DNA of 64,000 nt from Fictibacillus solisalsi (lineage in GTDB: Bacteria; Bacillota; Bacilli; Bacillales; Fictibacillaceae), in NCBI RefSeq assembly GCF_900103485.1, contig NZ_FNHW01000001.1:345418-409417 (forward strand), read 5' to 3'. Shown one piece after another: positions 7,058 through 15,735 of the stretch (its first letter is position 1; each line of letters opens with the position of its first letter). Position numbers and translations under genes: made by a program. The notes under the pieces are model-generated. The model saw only the letters and a program-made list of their open reading frames with translations. It ran no database searches and was not told the DNA's origin.

Positions 7058-8706
7058 TAAACGAAGCTACCGAAGAACGTTCATGGACGACGAGAAGGGA
7101 TAAAAAAGCGAAAAAGATTTTACAAGCAAGCCAGCTGGCGGAAGATAAAATTCTTCCGGCGGAAAAAATGGTGGAAGCTCTTGAAATGCTGATCTCTCCG
7201 GGAGACCGGGTGGTGCTCGAGGGAGACAACCAGAAACAGGCGTCCTTTTTGTCGCACGTGCTGACCCAGCTGGATCCCCAAAAGGTAAACCAGCTGCATA
7301 TGATTATGTCCAGTATCTCCCGTCCGGAGCATCTGGATATTTTTGAATACGGCATTGCCGAAAAAATTGATTTTGCCTATGCCGGCCCGCAAAGCCTCCG
7401 GGTCGCTCAGATGCTGGAGGACGGGAAGCTGAAAATGGGTGAGATTCACACGTACTTGGAGCTGTTCGGCCGTTTGTTCATTGACCTCATTCCGAACGTC
7501 GCCCTGATAGCTGCAGATCAGGCGGACGTCAAGGGCAACCTGTACACAGGGGCCAACACGGAGGAAACGCCAACGATTGTCGAGGCTGCCGCCTTTAAGG
7601 ACGGCATCGTCATCGCCCAGGTGAACGAACTGGTGGACGAGCTGCCGCGTGTCGATATCCCGGGCTCATGGATCGATTTTGTGGTGGCGGCGGATAAGCC
7701 GTATCAGTTGGAGCCGCTGTTCACCCGAGATCCCCGGCATATTACTGATCTTCAGGTATTAATGGCGATGATGACGATCCGCGGGGTGTATGAGCGCCAT
7801 CAGGTTCAGTCCTTGAATCACGGGATCGGGTACAATACGGCGGCGATTGAGCTGTTGCTGCCAACGTATGGAGAGTCACTGGGTTTAAAAGGGAAGATCT
7901 GCAAGCACTGGGCACTTAACCCGCATCCGACGTTGATTCCTGCCATTGAGAGCGGCTGGGTGGAAAGCATCCATTGCTTCGGCGGGGAAGTCGGGATGGA
8001 ACAGTATGTGGCGGCTCGTCCAGATGTCTTTTTTACTGGAAGAGACGGAAGTCTTCGCTCCAATCGGGCGATGTCTCAGGTGGCCGGCCAGTATGCGGTT
8101 GATCTGTTCGTCGGTTCCACCCTGCAGATGGACCGTGATGGCAACTCTTCAACGGTCACCTCGGGAAGGCTCGCAGGGTTTGGCGGAGCGCCGAACATGG
8201 GGCATGACCCGCGCGGGCGCCGGCATTCCACACCGGCATGGCTCGATATGAGAACGAGCAATGACGAGCTTGCACGGGGAAGAAAGCTTGTCGTTCAGAT
8301 GGTGGAAACCTTCCAAAAAGGAAATGAGCCGGTGTTCGTGGAATCGATGGATGCAGTGAAGGTGGGACTGGATGCGAATCTGGCGACCGCTCCGATTATG
8401 ATCTATGGCGATGATGTGACCCACGTGGTGACGGAAGAAGGGATCGCTTACCTCTATAAAAGCGACAGTGTGGAAGAACGCCGACAGGCGCTGTCAGCGG
8501 TGGCTGGCGTGACGCCGATCGGTCTGCAGCATGACACGAAACAGACCGCGGCTTTACGGAATAAGGGGCTTATAGCTTTTCCAGAAGATCTTGGTGTGAA
8601 CCGGACAGAAGCCAAACGCTCTCTGCTCGCGGCAAAAAGTGTGGAAGAAATCGTCGACTGGTCCAAAGGGCTCTACAACCCGCCGGCAAGCTTCAGGAGC
8701 TGGTGA
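7054..8706 (+). CDS. mdcA: Malonate decarboxylase subunit alpha, acetyl-ACP:malonate ACP transferase
   Basis: At 550 aa this is the usual MdcA length. It is a CoA-transferase-like enzyme exchanging acetyl for malonyl on the ACP thiol, which regenerates malonyl-S-ACP and releases acetate. The sequence is co-linear with the family throughout (ending NPPASFRSW), without interruption. It is translationally coupled to mdcH (ATGATAA overlap) and mdcB (TGATG overlap). Confidence 0.94.
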   Translation: MINEATEERSWTTRRDKKAKKILQASQLAEDKILPAEKMVEALEMLISPGDRVVLEGDNQKQASFLSHVLTQLDPQKVNQLHMIMSSISRPEHLDIFEYGIAEKIDFAYAGPQSLRVAQMLEDGKLKMGEIHTYLELFGRLFIDLIPNVALIAADQADVKGNLYTGANTEETPTIVEAAAFKDGIVIAQVNELVDELPRVDIPGSWIDFVVAADKPYQLEPLFTRDPRHITDLQVLMAMMTIRGVYERHQVQSLNHGIGYNTAAIELLLPTYGESLGLKGKICKHWALNPHPTLIPAIESGWVESIHCFGGEVGMEQYVAARPDVFFTGRDGSLRSNRAMSQVAGQYAVDLFVGSTLQMDRDGNSSTVTSGRLAGFGGAPNMGHDPRGRRHSTPAWLDMRTSNDELARGRKLVVQMVETFQKGNEPVFVESMDAVKVGLDANLATAPIMIYGDDVTHVVTEEGIAYLYKSDSVEERRQALSAVAGVTPIGLQHDTKQTAALRNKGLIAFPEDLGVNRTEAKRSLLAAKSVEEIVDWSKGLYNPPASFRSW

Positions 8707-9578
8707 TGGATCAAAAGAACATGGTGGCAGAAACCTTGGCAGAACTGGCAGTTCAGGCTTTATTGAATGAAGTGAACCTCACGCCAAAGCCGGGACTTGT
8801 TGATCAGGAGAACAACGGCGCACATTATGATCTGACACTGCAGTTGATGCACCGGTCGGCGGAGAGCTTGAGACCTGTTTTTGCTGAAATTGCGGAAGCT
8901 TCTTATGAGAGGGTACCGAGCCAGGAGTTGCGTGAAGAGATCGCAGCGATTGGAAGAAATGGTGAGCAGGTGATGCTAGGTATTACCGGTGGCGTCAACA
9001 CCCACAAAGGGGCGATTTGGTCCTTGGGATTGCTGGTTTCAGCGGCTGCTAGTGATGCTAAATTATCTGATCCTGAATTTTTGGCAGAGCGGGCAGGCAC
9101 AATTGCCCGTTTTCCAGACCGCTATTGTGCTGTTGCATCCACCAACGGCTCAAAAGTGAAAGCCGCCTATCAAGTGCCGGGAGCGAGGGGCGAGGCTCAA
9201 TTGAATTTTCCGCATGTGTGCAAAGTGGGTTTGCCATTTTTACAAAACGCACGAGAGAAAGGAATTTCGGAAACCAACGCCAGGCTAGATACACTTTTGG
9301 CGATCATGAGTGAACTGGATGATACTTGCATCCTGCACAGGGGCGGCATGGAGGCCCTCGAAACCGTCAAAAACGGTGCAAATCAAGTGCTGGAAAGCGG
9401 GGGCACATCGACAACTGCAGGACGTCTCTCATTAATGAGACTGAACCAACGGATGATGGAGCGGTTTGTCTCCCCGGGAGGCAGTGCCGATCTGCTGGCC
9501 GCGGTGTTGTTTTTGGATGCCTTGCAAAAAGAGAGAAGCTTAAAAGGAGGAGTGGCAGTTGGAAACGTTACATTTTGA
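8706..9578 (+). CDS. mdcB: Triphosphoribosyl-dephospho-CoA synthase
   Basis: The 290-aa CitG/MdcB-family protein makes the 2'-(5''-triphosphoribosyl)-3'-dephospho-CoA precursor of the ACP prosthetic group. Family motifs visible are EVNLTPKPGLVDQENNGAH near the N-terminus, GVNTHKGAIWSLG (residues ~95-107) and DDTCILHRGG. I set the start at ATG 8706 because AGGAG ends 6 bases upstream; a GTG 3 bases earlier is too close. Its 3' end overlaps mdcC by 20 bases. Confidence 0.92.
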   Translation: MDQKNMVAETLAELAVQALLNEVNLTPKPGLVDQENNGAHYDLTLQLMHRSAESLRPVFAEIAEASYERVPSQELREEIAAIGRNGEQVMLGITGGVNTHKGAIWSLGLLVSAAASDAKLSDPEFLAERAGTIARFPDRYCAVASTNGSKVKAAYQVPGARGEAQLNFPHVCKVGLPFLQNAREKGISETNARLDTLLAIMSELDDTCILHRGGMEALETVKNGANQVLESGGTSTTAGRLSLMRLNQRMMERFVSPGGSADLLAAVLFLDALQKERSLKGGVAVGNVTF

Positions 9579-9864
9579 ATATGACGCAAAGGAAGAATGC
9601 CACAAACGGGCGCATGTTGGTGTGGTCGCATCAGGTGACCTGGAAGTGCTGCTGGAGCCTTCATCCGATCAAAAAGCCAGCGTGACCATTCGGACAGGCA
9701 GTGAAGGGTTTGGAGACACATGGGATAAGGTATTGGAACGCTTTTTTGCATCCCATCCGGTAGCGGCAAACATTGAGATCAATGACTTTGGCGCGACACC
9801 CGGCGTCGTATCGATCCGTCTGGCACAGGCATTGGAGGTGAGCCGTAACCATGAACCTGCTTAA
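9559..9864 (+). CDS. mdcC: Malonate decarboxylase acyl carrier protein (delta)
   Basis: The 101-aa protein carries VGVVASGDLEVLLEP; Ser25 is the known attachment serine for the phosphoribosyl-dephospho-CoA group in MdcC/CitD-type carriers. The start is TTG 9559, with AAAAGGAGG ending 8 bases upstream, inside mdcB. It overlaps the next gene by 14 bases. Confidence 0.92.
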   Translation: METLHFEYDAKEECHKRAHVGVVASGDLEVLLEPSSDQKASVTIRTGSEGFGDTWDKVLERFFASHPVAANIEINDFGATPGVVSIRLAQALEVSRNHEPA

Positions 9865-11536
9865 ACTGAGTTTGGCCGAACTGAATGCAAGAGAGCGGGT
9901 ACAGGCTTTGCTTGATGAAGGTACGTTCCATGAGCTGCTTGATCCGTTTCAGCGAGTGAAATCGCCTCACCTTGAGCCACAGGGAATCATCCCGCAAAAT
10001 GATGACGGGGTCGTCATTGCCCAGGGAGAGATCGATGGCAAACGAACGCTTGTGATTTCTATAGAAGGCGCGTTTCAAGGCGGGGGAATTGGAGAAGTCT
10101 CGGGAAGCAAGATTGCCGGTGCGCTGGAGCTCGCCATAAAAGATAACCAGGAAGGCCGCACGATCTATCCGGTCATCCTGTTTGATACCGGCGGTGTACG
10201 TCTTCAGGAAGCGAACTATGGGCTGATGTCCATTGCGGAAATTGGCTCTGCCATTGTGGAACTGCGTGACTCGGTCCCTGTAATTGGAGTGATCCCTGGA
10301 AAAGTCGGCTGCTTTGGCGGCATGTCCATCACAGCCGGCCTTTGCTCGAAGCTCATTATGACGCGGGAAGGCCGCCTGGGCTTAAACGGGCCTGAAGTCA
10401 TCGAGCAGGAAGCAGGACTCGAGGAATTCGATTCCACTGACCGGCCGCTGATTTGGGGAACAATCGGCGGGGAACAGCGAGTCGCTACTGGTTTTGCCGA
10501 CATGATGGCAGACGATGATGTAGAGATCATAAAAGACGGTATCGTTTCGTTCATGCAGCGGGCAGAAGGAAAACCTAGAAGCGCACAGGTGGAAAAGTAT
10601 CTTTCCCTCATCAAAGGTGTGGATCCGACAGCTGAATGGAGCCCGGCAAGTGCCAGGGATTTCATCAACCAGCAAGGTTCTGGGTCACCATCATTTGAGC
10701 CTGCACCATCATCTTCTGAGGAAGAAAAGCCGAGCAGGGGACGAACATGGTTTCAAGCGTTAACAGATAATCAGCCTTCCTTGAGCGAGGATGTACCTTC
10801 TGTTTTATGTGCGGATGCGAAGCTCGGAAATGAAACGGCCCGGTTCCTATCGATCGTACCGGATGTACACCACCGCTTTCCACGGGTCCTTCATGGGGAA
10901 GTCGGTCTTCTTGAAGGCTGGAGCATCGCTCGTTATGTTCGGGAATCAATGGAAGCCGATCAAGGCGGGACTCCTCGTCCGATTGTGGCTATCATTGATG
11001 TTCCAAGCCAGGCATACGGACATAAAGAAGAGCTTTTTGCGATCCATCAGGCGTGTGCGGCTGCAGTCAATGCGTATGCATCGGCAAGGCTGAATGGCCA
11101 CCCGGTCATTGCCCTGATCGTCGGAAATGCAATTTCCGGGGCTTTCTTGTCCCACGGCTTCCAGGCGAACCGGATTTTGGCCCTCGATGATGTTGGAGTG
11201 AATGTGCATGCCATGTCCAAGCAATCGGCCGCCCGTGTTACACGCCGGACGATTGAGGAACTGGAAGAAGCCACGAAAAAAGTACCGGCCATGGCGTATG
11301 ACATCCATTCCTTCAACAGTCTTGGAGCGCTCTCTTCACTGATCAGCGGAATCGATGCTGACTCACCTTCACAAGAAGAGGTGGAAGCCGTTCGAAAGAA
11401 ACTCGAGGAAACGGTGGAAGACATTAGAGAAGGCGGACCAGATCTAAAGAACCGCCTAATCTCGGAAAATGCAGTAAATGGTGGGAGAAAAGCTTCAATC
11501 AAAGTGAGAAAAAAGCTGGCGGAACAATGGAAATAA
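9851..11536 (+). CDS. mdcDE: Fused malonate decarboxylase beta-gamma subunits (MdcD-MdcE)
   Basis: This 561-aa protein joins two carboxyltransferase-like halves that are separate genes in Klebsiella and Pseudomonas. Residues 1-~275 are MdcD-like (FQGGGIGEVSGSKIAGALE, VIPGKVGCFGGMS). A low-complexity linker at ~278-300 (SGSPSFEPAPSSSEEEKPSR) follows, and residues ~300-561 are MdcE-like (IDVPSQAYGHKEELFAIHQA, VGNAISGAFLSHGFQ). Together they decarboxylate malonyl-S-ACP without biotin. The fusion keeps strict 1:1 stoichiometry. No frameshift is needed to explain it. Confidence 0.92.
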   Translation: MNLLKLSLAELNARERVQALLDEGTFHELLDPFQRVKSPHLEPQGIIPQNDDGVVIAQGEIDGKRTLVISIEGAFQGGGIGEVSGSKIAGALELAIKDNQEGRTIYPVILFDTGGVRLQEANYGLMSIAEIGSAIVELRDSVPVIGVIPGKVGCFGGMSITAGLCSKLIMTREGRLGLNGPEVIEQEAGLEEFDSTDRPLIWGTIGGEQRVATGFADMMADDDVEIIKDGIVSFMQRAEGKPRSAQVEKYLSLIKGVDPTAEWSPASARDFINQQGSGSPSFEPAPSSSEEEKPSRGRTWFQALTDNQPSLSEDVPSVLCADAKLGNETARFLSIVPDVHHRFPRVLHGEVGLLEGWSIARYVRESMEADQGGTPRPIVAIIDVPSQAYGHKEELFAIHQACAAAVNAYASARLNGHPVIALIVGNAISGAFLSHGFQANRILALDDVGVNVHAMSKQSAARVTRRTIEELEEATKKVPAMAYDIHSFNSLGALSSLISGIDADSPSQEEVEAVRKKLEETVEDIREGGPDLKNRLISENAVNGGRKASIKVRKKLAEQWK

Positions 11537-12153
11537 GAACGCACGACCTCATTCGCGTTGACGACATTTCAAAACTGGTCTGTCTGACCGAGGTGCCGGA
11601 GTGGGTCGCCGGGGAACTCACCGATAAACCATTTGTTGTGGTCCGCAGGGCTGCAGCACTCGAGGGCAGGATACCGGTTGGCATCAGGGGAGAGACGCGC
11701 AGCCAGCGGTTCGGCTGTTTTTTACCTAGAGAAGAATGCTCCATGGTGATTACACCGGAACAGCTGACAGAGGAGAAGCCATGGAAACAGACCGATCGAA
11801 GACTTTCGATTGTGGCGATCGAGGTGCTTGATCGGGTGGACGAGTTAATGATGTCAGAAGAAATGATCTGGGGACCGACCGGAAGTGTTGGGTTTGAGCT
11901 TGCCTCCGGACTCGATACTGCCCATGTTGGCAGTGATCTGGATCTCGTTATTCGTAGTGACCAACCGCTGCCGATGGAAAAGGCAAAGAGATTGATTCAG
12001 GAACTCAGCCAGTTTCCTGTGCATATTGATGTTCAATTGGAAACGGGAAAGGGCGCCTGCTCGCTGGCTGAATATTCCCGAGGACAGGAATCCCTGCTTT
12101 TGAAAACGGAGAACGGTCCGATGCTCGTAAAGGATCCATGGACTGAACAATAA
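11527..12153 (+). CDS. mdcG: Phosphoribosyl-dephospho-CoA transferase
   Basis: The 208-aa nucleotidyltransferase carries GSVGFELASGLDTAHVGSDL followed by DL, the GSxxFELxSG...SDLDL signature that binds metal through aspartates. It attaches the precursor made by MdcB to Ser25 of MdcC. It is the last gene of the operon, overlapping mdcDE by 10 bases, and is followed by a strong terminator. Confidence 0.92.
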   Translation: MEIRTHDLIRVDDISKLVCLTEVPEWVAGELTDKPFVVVRRAAALEGRIPVGIRGETRSQRFGCFLPREECSMVITPEQLTEEKPWKQTDRRLSIVAIEVLDRVDELMMSEEMIWGPTGSVGFELASGLDTAHVGSDLDLVIRSDQPLPMEKAKRLIQELSQFPVHIDVQLETGKGACSLAEYSRGQESLLLKTENGPMLVKDPWTEQ

Positions 12154-12154
12154 A

Positions 12155-12190
12155 AAAAGGCTGCGACCTACAGTCGCAGCCTTTTTCTTT
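12155..12190. terminator. Bidirectional terminator of mdc operon and convergent GNAT gene
   Basis: The stem GGCTGCGAC / GTCGCAGCC has a 5-nt loop, an A run before it and a T run after it. Confidence 0.92.
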
Positions 12191-12208
12191 ATTACGTATT
12201 GCTTTGCG

Positions 12209-12676
12209 TTAAAAAAGATAAGAATACGTAGGATCCCCGTAGGTAAGAATACCATCGTCCTTGAACCCGAACCTTTTATAAAAGGATTGTGCTGACAAGT
12301 TCTCTGTATGGACCGTCAGGCGCAGACGGCGGGCGGGGGGATGCTGCTGCTTCAGCTTTTTGATGACTTCATTTAATGCCTGTGCCCCAAAGCCGCTTCG
12401 CTGGAACCGTTTATCGATAAAAAAGTGAAAGATCCAATAATCGTCCTGACTTTCCGGCGTATAATGAAGGTTCAAAAATCCGACTAACTCGTCGCCGTTA
12501 TAGATGCCATAGGGCTCAACCACCCGGTTCTCCGGCCGGATGTAAGCTTTCGCAAGCGCCATGGCAACCGGCGGGGTAGCCGATGAAACAAACCTTGCCT
12601 GATGGGGATGCACGGAAAGCTCCAATGCTTCCCGCCAGTTTTCTGAATCAATTTCGATAAGCTGAATCAAAGACAT
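12209..12676 (-). CDS. GNAT N-acetyltransferase, BltD-like
   Basis: The 155-aa single-domain GNAT protein has motif A FFIDKRFQRSGFGAQALNEV and the C-terminal ENLSAQSFYKRFGF. The FHFFIDKRFQ pattern resembles polyamine acetyltransferases of the BltD type, so a polyamine or diamine substrate is possible but unproven. AAGGAGG stands before the ATG. It may be co-transcribed behind the VOC gene, which ends 9 bases upstream. Confidence 0.85.
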   Translation of the reverse strand: MSLIQLIEIDSENWREALELSVHPHQARFVSSATPPVAMALAKAYIRPENRVVEPYGIYNGDELVGFLNLHYTPESQDDYWIFHFFIDKRFQRSGFGAQALNEVIKKLKQQHPPARRLRLTVHTENLSAQSFYKRFGFKDDGILTYGDPTYSYLF

Positions 12677-12685
12677 AAATCCTCC

Positions 12686-13039
12686 TTAGCATTTACAAAC
12701 CATCAGGCAGTTGCCGTCCGGGTCCTGAAAATTAAAATAGTGTCCATGCTGAATCTCGGTTAATCCATCTACATTCTTGTTTAACATATAAGCATGGGCT
12801 TCTTCAATATGAAGAGTATTGAAGTGGAACAACGGTGTTTTTGCAATATTGTCGGGTGAGTAAATCTTGCTGTCCAATACAATTCCCGAACCTTTCATCG
12901 GAAGAACATAAATATGGCCAAACTGTACTTCATCATCTGCCGGCACACCCAATAGATCGCAGTACCAATCCCGTGCACGTTCAATGTTGCTTACAGGAAT
13001 AAAAACCGTTCCAATTTCGTTTAATACAGGGCTGTTCAT
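12686..13039 (-). CDS. VOC (glyoxalase/dioxygenase superfamily) protein
   Basis: The 117-aa single VOC domain shows ARDWYCDLLGVPADD in the first half and HYFNFQDPDGNCLMVC at the end. I set the start at ATG 13039, 7 bases after AGGAGG; an upstream in-frame start at 13069 has no such site. The substrate is unknown. It probably forms an operon with the GNAT gene. Confidence 0.82.
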   Translation of the reverse strand: MNSPVLNEIGTVFIPVSNIERARDWYCDLLGVPADDEVQFGHIYVLPMKGSGIVLDSKIYSPDNIAKTPLFHFNTLHIEEAHAYMLNKNVDGLTEIQHGHYFNFQDPDGNCLMVCKC

Positions 13040-13163
13040 ATAAAATCCTCCTGACTTGGTAGCTTCCAATCTATTACATTCCTCATTTCGTCCGGTAATC
13101 CTCCTGCAGGTTATTATATAATCGAAGTATCATCATTTAACAAAGAATACGAAGGAGCTGCAT

Positions 13164-13811
13164 ATGACGATCATCGACAAATTAAAACTATCAAAGTACC
13201 AGAACATGGCTGTCGTTAATCAGCCAGAGGATTATGATGTGTTCACCAATCAGCCTACTGAGATTACAAAAGAGCATGATGCCATTTTTATTTTTGTTGA
13301 AACGTTGGAGGAGATGGTGAAGCATATGGAAGCCATCATTCAACAGGAACCATTAACCGAGAAGGGATATCTCTTTTTTGCTTATCCGAAAAAGGGGAAC
13401 AAGCGATATTCAACGTTTGTCCACAGGGATGAACTATTTCCGGCAATGAATGTCGGTGAGGACGGTTATGTAGGGAGCAGTGATATCAAATTTGCACGGA
13501 TGGTCAGTATGGATGAGGTTTTTACGGTTGTTGGATTGAAGCGGGAGAAAAAGAAAAACGCAAAGTCCAAAGCAAGCCAATCGGTTTCGGAATACGAACA
13601 GTATGTGAAAGATATTGAGCAATTGCTCGCTAGCCATCCAAAGGAACTGGACTTTTATCAAAGCTTGACCCCGGGCTACCAAAAAGATTGGGCACGGTAT
13701 ATCTTTTCAGCGAAGCAGGAGCAGACCCGGAATAAGCGTTGCCTTCAAATGGTCGATATCCTTTCGAAAGGGTACAAATCGCTGGACCTGTTCAGGCAGA
13801 ATAAGAAGTAA
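13164..13811 (+). CDS. YdeI/OmpD-associated-family hypothetical protein
   Basis: The 215-aa soluble protein has a beta-rich N-terminal part (residues 1-125) and a C-terminal helical part with SLTPGYQKDWARYIFSAKQEQTRNKR, the motif of the YdeI/OmpD-associated C-terminal domain that also ends the YdeI gene at 14743. A lysine-rich linker (REKKKNAKSK) joins them. GAAGGAG is present before the ATG. Function unknown. Confidence 0.75.
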   Translation: MTIIDKLKLSKYQNMAVVNQPEDYDVFTNQPTEITKEHDAIFIFVETLEEMVKHMEAIIQQEPLTEKGYLFFAYPKKGNKRYSTFVHRDELFPAMNVGEDGYVGSSDIKFARMVSMDEVFTVVGLKREKKKNAKSKASQSVSEYEQYVKDIEQLLASHPKELDFYQSLTPGYQKDWARYIFSAKQEQTRNKRCLQMVDILSKGYKSLDLFRQNKK

Positions 13812-13883
13812 GCAAGATATTATATTTTTCTGATAATCCAGCGTATAATGTGACATTAAAAAGGGATATGGGGAGAAGAGAAG

Positions 13884-14510
13884 ATGAAGGGGTTGCGTAT
13901 CGCCAGGCTTATATTCGGTCTTTTTTTGTTTGCGCTGGGTTCGGTGTTTGTCATGAAAGGCAATTTGGGCTTTGGTCCGTGGGAGGTATTTCAGGCGGGG
14001 CTTACCCATTGGATGCCTCTCACGATCGGGCAGGCGACGGTCCTTGTAAGCGTCGTTATCGTGCTGCTGATTATACTTTTGAAAGAAAAGATCGGCATCG
14101 GGACGCTTGCGAACATGGCGCTGATCGGTGTATTTATGGATTTTATATTATGGACGAATCTGCTTCCAAAGGCGAACGGCCTTCCGGGCAGTCTGGGATT
14201 TGTGGTGCTCGGGCTGTTCACTACGGCGCTCGGCAGTTATTTTTACATAGGTTCAGGCTTTGGGGCGGGCCCCCGTGATTCGCTCATGGTCTCGATCCGC
14301 AGGAGAACCGGACTTCCAATCGGGGTATGCCGATCATCGCTGGAATGCTCGATCGCTGTTATCGGATGGCTGCTCGGCGGTCCATTGGGGCCGGGAACCG
14401 TGATCACCGCTTTTGGTCTCGGATTGTTTGTCCAGCTCGTCTTTCGGATGTTTGCCTTTGAAATCACCGCTGTAAACCATGAAAATTTGAGGGAAACGTT
14501 TAAAGTTTAA
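13884..14510 (+). CDS. YczE-like multi-pass membrane protein
   Basis: The 208-aa protein has about five to six hydrophobic helices and conserved GNLGFGPWEVFQAGL, GSGFGAGPRDSLMVS and GLPIGVCRSSLE segments of the YczE/YitT-type family. It is likely in the cytoplasmic membrane; transport substrate unknown. A GGGGAGAAGAG site precedes the ATG and a terminator follows. Confidence 0.8.
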   Translation: MKGLRIARLIFGLFLFALGSVFVMKGNLGFGPWEVFQAGLTHWMPLTIGQATVLVSVVIVLLIILLKEKIGIGTLANMALIGVFMDFILWTNLLPKANGLPGSLGFVVLGLFTTALGSYFYIGSGFGAGPRDSLMVSIRRRTGLPIGVCRSSLECSIAVIGWLLGGPLGPGTVITAFGLGLFVQLVFRMFAFEITAVNHENLRETFKV

Positions 14511-14523
14511 TAGGAATAGTGTT

Positions 14524-14554
14524 AAAGCCTCTGCCCAAAAAGGGAGAGGCTTTT
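14524..14554 (+). terminator. Terminator of YczE-like gene
   Basis: An AAGCCTCT-CCC / GGG-AGAGGCTT stem with one bulged base, an A5 loop and a T tail. Confidence 0.85.
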
Positions 14555-14566
14555 CTATTTGGTGAT

Positions 14567-14662
14567 AATTGAGCGAAACTTGATGGGAATTGAGCGGAAC
14601 TGAGAGTTGATTGAGCATAATTTTAAATAATTGGGCACAATTAGATGATAATTAAGCATAAC
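14567..14662. repeat. Degenerate 21-bp tandem repeat array, five units
   Basis: The core AATTGAGC recurs at 14567, 14588, 14609 (GATTGAGC), 14629 (AATTGGGC) and 14650 (AATTAAGC), each followed by a C/G-A-A-A/C pattern. Spacing is 21, 21, 20 and 21 bases. It sits between a terminator and the 3' end of ydeI. Confidence 0.65.
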
Positions 14663-14702
14663 TGAAGATTCAGATTTCTGCCAAGGGCTCTTTCTCGAAA
14701 CA

Positions 14703-14731
14703 ACAAAAAAACAGAGCAATTCGCTCCGCTT
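14703..14731 (-). terminator. Terminator of ydeI-like gene
   Basis: On the minus strand a short GGAGC / GCTCT hairpin with a 5-nt loop is followed by T7. Confidence 0.6.
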
Positions 14732-14742
14732 TTTACTCAAAA

Positions 14743-15330
14743 TTACTTATCATTTAATCCCTTTCCCTCCAGGATATGCTGTGTATATTTCTCCACTCTG
14801 GACAGTCGGGTTTTGGGTTGCTTGGCCTGGGAGAAATAAAGCACATAGGCTCGTTGGCGTCCCGGGGTCAGGTCTTGAAAAGCTGTCTTCAAGTCAGGAT
14901 TTTCATCGAATTTCAATTGAAGTTCTTCTGGGATGGTGAATTCTTTACTCTCTTTAAAGTCAACTGACAAACCGGCTTTTTCTACCTCAATCGCTTGTTG
15001 AATATACTCTTTTATGAAGGGCTCCAATTCAGCTATCTCTTGCACATTTGTGAAACGAATCTGCCGTGCTGCCTGGACATTTTCTGTTTGCTGTATGAGA
15101 ATCCCATGGGGATCCTGCAGAAGGGCCCCTTTATGAAACAGTAGGGCACAATATTCCTTAAATCCGTGAATTAACACGACGTTTTTGCCCTCAAACGTAT
15201 AACAAGGGTGCATCCATTTAAAATCTTCGGCCAACTCTTCACAACTAAGAACGATACTTCTCAGCTTCTCAAATTCTTCCTTCCACTTTTTCGATCGACT
15301 AAAAAATGCTTCAACCTTGGGATTTGTCAT
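14743..15330 (-). CDS. ydeI: YdeI-family protein (DUF1801 plus OmpD-associated domain)
   Basis: The 195-aa protein is nearly co-linear with B. subtilis YdeI (known length about 197 aa). It has an N-terminal DUF1801 fold with DFKWMHPCYTFEGKNVVLIH and a C-terminal FQDLTPGRQRAYVLYFSQAK motif. I chose ATG 15330, which follows GAGGAGTG by 7 bases, over an ATG 7 codons upstream that overlaps that site. Biochemical role unknown. Confidence 0.85.
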   Translation of the reverse strand: MTNPKVEAFFSRSKKWKEEFEKLRSIVLSCEELAEDFKWMHPCYTFEGKNVVLIHGFKEYCALLFHKGALLQDPHGILIQQTENVQAARQIRFTNVQEIAELEPFIKEYIQQAIEVEKAGLSVDFKESKEFTIPEELQLKFDENPDLKTAFQDLTPGRQRAYVLYFSQAKQPKTRLSRVEKYTQHILEGKGLNDK

Positions 15331-15735
15331 TAAGAAACACTCCTCTTCCATTTATCGATTGCAGTCAGTATGAATCCTATCCGATTGGTGTCAAATTTAT
15401 AATGTGACAAAAATTGGTGTCCTGTCAACCAGACCATGGTTGGTATATTCCCCTGAAAATAAATTAAATATTTTAAATAATTAATCAATTTATATACATA
15501 CTGAAGTTTTTAATATATAATCAATGGAAATTACGGTTGTTAATATAAATATGCATTTTATTTAACAAACGATTAAACAGAAACTTAATAATTAGCGATT
15601 GTTATTGTTTCTGGAAGAATGATATTACATTCTGTTAGGAGGTGAAAAAACTAATTAACGTTCTAGCGATTATTACCTGTTACCTCACACCCAGACTCCG
15701 CAGAAGCTAGTCACTAGTGAAAAGGAGGAAGATCA
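15331..15735. other. AT-rich intergenic region without a recognised gene
   Basis: This 405-base stretch separates divergent ydeI and the Nramp-related gene and must contain both promoters. I see a small inverted repeat CAACCA...TGGTTG near 15428-15444 and an imperfect direct repeat TAGCGATT-TTA near 15593 and 15664. An AGGAGGTGA at about 15640 has no suitable start codon after it. I recognise no riboswitch. Confidence 0.5.

Noticed and set aside
15640-15710. Short leader peptide before the Nramp-related gene
   Set aside because: The GTG that would start it overlaps the Shine-Dalgarno sequence, and no other start codon is suitably placed.
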